A DNA stretch of 64,000 bases from Ifrita kowaldi. Lineage: Eukaryota; Chordata; Aves; Passeriformes; Cinclosomatidae. Positions within the stretch are counted from its first letter, which is position 1. Each line of letters begins with the position of its first letter. The translations under genes and the position numbers were made by a program. The notes under the pieces are model-generated. The model was not told where the DNA came from and ran no database searches. It was given only the letters and a program-made list of their open reading frames with translations. Shown piece by piece: positions 59,914-64,000 of this stretch. The stretch spans positions 435,625 to 499,624 of the forward strand of contig VZRS01000327.1 in the NCBI GenBank assembly GCA_013398055.1, in the 5' to 3' direction.

Positions 59914-62900
59914 GTGAGTATTTTGCTAATTTACGTGTTTATAGTTGTATTTTTTCAAATGGCCAAATTGATAAATTGCATGTGTTCTGTTTTTTCACAT
60001 TGACATTTAAATGTTGGTTATATGCAGGGCTATATTTAAATGCCTGTTAAGTTGCAAATTATTCAGGCTTCAATGGTTTCACCCTTACTAGCTTTAAATA
60101 CTATAGTGATCTCTTTATTCTGGAATTCATCTCTTTTCTGCTCTTTCAGTGAGAAGGATTCCTTCCGGGGGCTGCAGCAGGCAATGCTGTTGGTTGAAGC
60201 AGGGCATAAACTGGGGTTTATTGATCTGGTTTTGTGCCATGGTGGGATCTGCATTCTTAATCAGAAGGTCCCCCTAGCCCCGTGTCCTCTTGTGTCCTGT
60301 TTGCTTAGGTTTTGCCAATTGTTGTTTGCATGCTTTGCTGGCAGTTTTTTCACACAAAGTTACTTGGAAACTCTCTTTTTCCTTTTGGCATGATTTGCAT
60401 GGTAATCTAGTAATTGAAACTGTAATGGATGCGGTCAGATGAGGATACTTCCTTCTAAGGGCCCTGGCCAGAAGATTAATTTCTGGCCACAGTGCTACTG
60501 AAAGTGGTGGTGTGAGGCTGGGCAACTTACTTTGCTGCTTGGAACTTCCTTTTCACCATTTCTAAAAACAGTCACAAACCATTTCAAGCTCTGCAAGCAG
60601 AAAGCATGGTGTGAATTGAAATTAATGATTCCAGCTGCTTTTACCTGTAGGACTTATGGAGGTCCTTCTGTAAGCAGGAGTATGCAAAATAACACGTTAC
60701 CCCCAAGCCCTGGTTTTCCTGTTGAGCATTGGAGTACAGCCAGAAGATTTTTCATCTAGATTTCCAAACTCTTTCAGCCTCTTGCCAGCCTGATGCTCCT
60801 AACCCTGGTCTCAAGTGCTGTGTCCAGTATCCAAACCTCTGGAGTCTGCATCTTACCAGGCACAAACTTCCAGGCTTCTCGATTGCTTACTCCAGTGCTT
60901 TTATACCCATGAATCAAGATCCCCATTTCCTAGTTTTTATAGAGAATTTGTGAAATAAAGCAAGTTTCACAAATGTTGAAAAAATGCATCTTTCTTTTTA
61001 ATTTAAACTTGTTAGAATAGTTCTATTAGTTCCTGGTCTTCCTGATATTCTTGCCAGGAAAACAGGTTTTTAAAGACAGGAGATCTTTAGAAGTGGTTTA
61101 TTGGTATGAATTGCTGGCTTATCACTATTACTTCATTAATTATAAAGTATTACTTCATTAATGAAAACCACTTACAGTATAAATCCTCTTGCCAGATTTA
61201 AATTAATTTCTTGAAAGTCTAAAACCTCTTTCAGATAGATGTGTACTTGCACACTGAACTTGCAGACTTCACTGTTTTGGGTTACTTCGGAAAGCTCATT
61301 GACTGTGGCAACTCAACAGCAACAGGATAAATGGCTGATAGTGGAGCTGATATGGTTCCATATTAATCTCTGCTTTTTCTTTGCTAAGGGGGAGGGAAAC
61401 AGCTGTAGTCATCATCTCCACATGAGACTAGTGGAGGAAAATTGTTTCCAGGGCATTTGAAATACTCAGAAGTCACCTCTAGGAACTTGATACATTTATT
61501 TTTCATAGTATTAGGATTCTTTGGAAGAGGATATATTGAAACATTTGCTTTCCATGTACTTGCCTTCTGCAGCATTCAGATAATGTCATGTCAGGCAAAA
61601 CGTTTCTTGTAAAACAGAAGTTTACAGGTAAAAACCTGCAGGAGAGTCCTCGGCTTGGCTTGCTGTGAGCTCAGTATGGGCTTGTGCAGTTAGCAGGACG
61701 TACTGGCCATTTTCAAGGAATTGCATTGTTCATTTCTCTCACTCTTTATCATGATTTTCATTAGCAAAGACACACCCTGCCTATACAAAGCCAGATCTTG
61801 GCTCTAAGCACATTCCAAGGCACTCTTGCCCTTTTGCAGCCAGCCATGTGTGGGCTGGGTACTCTCCCTTCTGAAAGGGTATCTGTTCAGCACCCCACAA
61901 AATGCAAGGCTTTCTGCATCTCTTCCCCCTCACCCTTCATTTCCTGACGTGACTTATACCTCTGGATCTACAAATAACACTGGGGAGAGATCTGCAAGAG
62001 TGCCTGGCAGTGGCCAGACTGTTCTGGTTCAAGTCAAATCAGTCTAACACGGAGAATCAAGAGGGTTTCACTTTGCTTCATGGTGCTATGCTCTTCAGTT
62101 CCCATTTTCTGTTGTTTATGAGACATGAAAGCAATTAACAAAAAGTTGTATGCCTGCAGCAAGGTGAGATGTATTTTTGTCTGTTTCATATATGTAATCT
62201 CTACATATGTCAAAAGCTGTATGTGGTGGGCTGAGGTTGAACATGGCTCAGGCATTTGAATTCTGTAAGGGAAGGTATGGTCATAAAATTTAAGGAGCAT
62301 CAGAGAAAACCTTTCCAGACACAGATGTTTCAAGAAATAAAACAGTAAGCTCTGGCTTTCGATCAGTGAAAACTGCTGAGTTTGTGCTCACACTGAGCTG
62401 GGCTCTAATTAGTAAAGCATTAGTAGGTTCATCTTACCCATGAGGGAAATGTAGCTATAACACAAATAAGCACCTTGTATTTTCATTGGATATTAAATCA
62501 GCCTCTTCATGTCTTCAGTAAAGATAAATTAAGTAGAGAAGAATTTGGGGAGGGTTTTGCACAGCGGGACGCTGAAGGCAGTCAAGAGTTTGCAGCATGA
62601 CCATTACAATATTTTAATTGCTCCAGAGAAGTCATGATTTCCCTGGTCTTGCTAGAGTTAAACTTGGCGAGGGAAGCTGAGCAGCAGTCTGGTGACGGAG
62701 GGCAGGTGGCTATTCCCAACACCGGGAATGTTGGCCCGAGGCTGTGCCAGGCGGAGATCCACCTCAGGCAGCTGTGAGCACTTTGCATGTGGGAGGCAGA
62801 GATCCCCTTTGTGAGTCCTACACCTTTTTTGGTGCTAAGCAGGAGAGGTCCTTCCCCAGCTTTCCAGGGGATGGGCTATTGATCTGCTGGGCTCTGGAAG

Positions 62901-64000
62901 CAGAGGGGAAAGGCTGCTGCCTCCTGAGCATCAGAAAATTGTGTGTCTAAGTTCTGCTGGGGTATCCCAGAAGAGAGTGGCTGCCCCTTCCAACCCTGTG
63001 GCTCTAGGTCATGAGCAAATGCATCAAAGCAGGCATTTGCACATTGAATGTACCGGGGCAGCATGTGGTATGAAGAAGAGGCATTATTGATGCCTTTACT
63101 GAACTGCCTCTGTCCACGCCCAAGCATCCACATCCCTTGGATTTTTGGGTATCAAAGAACTTTTGTGGGCAAGGTTGTGGGTTTGAGCCACTGTCTCCTC
63201 TAGAGAGCTATTTTTTTCACTCCTCATGGCAGCAAGTGTCTCATTTATAATCAGACTCTGTTATTTGATGTGCAGGTGATAGTGTTACAACCTATGACTG
63301 GTTTCTGCTGTTAGACTCTTTCCTGTGCTCGTCTGCTCCTTTTGCTCTGACACCTCCTTTCCTGCTCTCTGCTCCCGGGTGCCACCAGCCCCGCTCTCCT
63401 CCCTGTGCCATGGGCTATACTGAGTTCCTGAGCCAGGAGTTGAGTGTGAACACAGGTGTGCTTCTCAAAAAGCTGTGGTACCAGGCCTGCTTTGAATTTC
63501 AAATAAGCACAACAAACAGCCCCTTTTCCTCCTAAAGGTGCAGCAGCCAGGTGGCCCAGCCTGCGCTGGGCTGTCAGCCTTGGCTCTGCCTGTCCCTGTG
63601 CTTGGCTTCCCAACCTTGAGTCAGCTCACGCTAAGGCTGGCTTATGTTTTATTGTGTGGTGCAGGAGTTATGTCCCCATAACTGCCAGTGTGCAAAGGCC
63701 AGCTGAAGTATGAGGAGCTCATCTCCAAGGGCTGGTAATTGATTGGGATAAGGATGCCACAGGAATGGTGCCATGAGGTAGGAGTGGGGAGTAAAGTAAA
63801 GAAGAAGCTGAAAAGGGGAACCTTGGATCATGGTTTCCCTTGGAGCAGGAAAAGTGAGTTCAGGGACAGGGATTAAATGTCTCGTTTTACTGCTCATTTT
63901 CCTTTTTATGGCAAGTGGGGATTTATGGCAAGACAGTGTTTAACATTGGGGATCTGGCTGGAGAGATGTGCTGATGGACATGTAAGAGCTAAAAGATTTC
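59914..64000. other. FNIP1: FNIP1 intron 2 (start)
   Basis: About 4.1 kb to the window end. I find no further FNIP1 exon: the expected continuation after SVS is absent in all three frames, so exon 3 lies beyond 64000. Nothing else recognisable is present. Confidence 0.7.

Noticed and set aside
62967..63010. Possible CR1 remnant (gctgccccttccaaccctgt)
   Set aside because: Only about 20 bp resembles the CR1 tail and the flanks do not fit.

Overview
The window is nuclear DNA from a bird. It carries several CR1 LINE 3' ends (CCCATGGCAGGGGGTTGG core, terminal ATTCTATGATTCTATG-type repeats), introns of moderate size, and a gene order that matches human 5q31 (ACSL6 - MEIKIN - FNIP1, all in one orientation; the equivalent avian block is on chicken chromosome 13). 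All three genes lie on the + strand. I found no convincing gene on the - strand. The gene identities come from recognising translated exons and from synteny; no database search was run.

Positions 1-17.9 kb hold the 3' half of ACSL6, a long-chain acyl-CoA synthetase. The window opens in an intron just upstream of the tandem gate exons, the mutually exclusive F-gate (873-950) and Y-gate (1008-1085). Ten further coding exons follow, with the stop at 13356-13358. The AT-rich stretch after it is most simply read as a 3' UTR of about 4.5 kb ending near the AATAAA at 17871.

Positions 18.2-29.1 kb hold a gene I assign to MEIKIN, the meiosis-specific kinetochore factor. Twelve to thirteen small exons, all phase-compatible, encode about 420 residues (mammalian MEIKIN is about 370-435). 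The protein is low-complexity and fast-evolving in appearance. It carries two S-S-P polo-box docking candidates; one is fused to an E-x-x-R separase-type motif. The first exon and the last exon are not settled. This is the most interesting locus in the window.

Positions 31.6-64 kb hold the 5' end of FNIP1, the folliculin-interacting protein of the FLCN-AMPK/mTORC1 pathway. There is a CpG-island promoter (about 31.9-33.1 kb, interrupted by a 200-N gap), coding exon 1 (32312-32400), a 27.4-kb intron 1, and exon 2 (59787-59913). The rest of the gene lies beyond the window. Intron 1 contains a second, orphan CpG island (about 52.2-52.7 kb), several perfect short inverted repeats and a 45-N gap inside a poly-T tract.

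The genes do not form a functional pathway. They are a conserved linkage group in which a germline gene sits between a lipid-metabolism gene and a nutrient-signalling gene.
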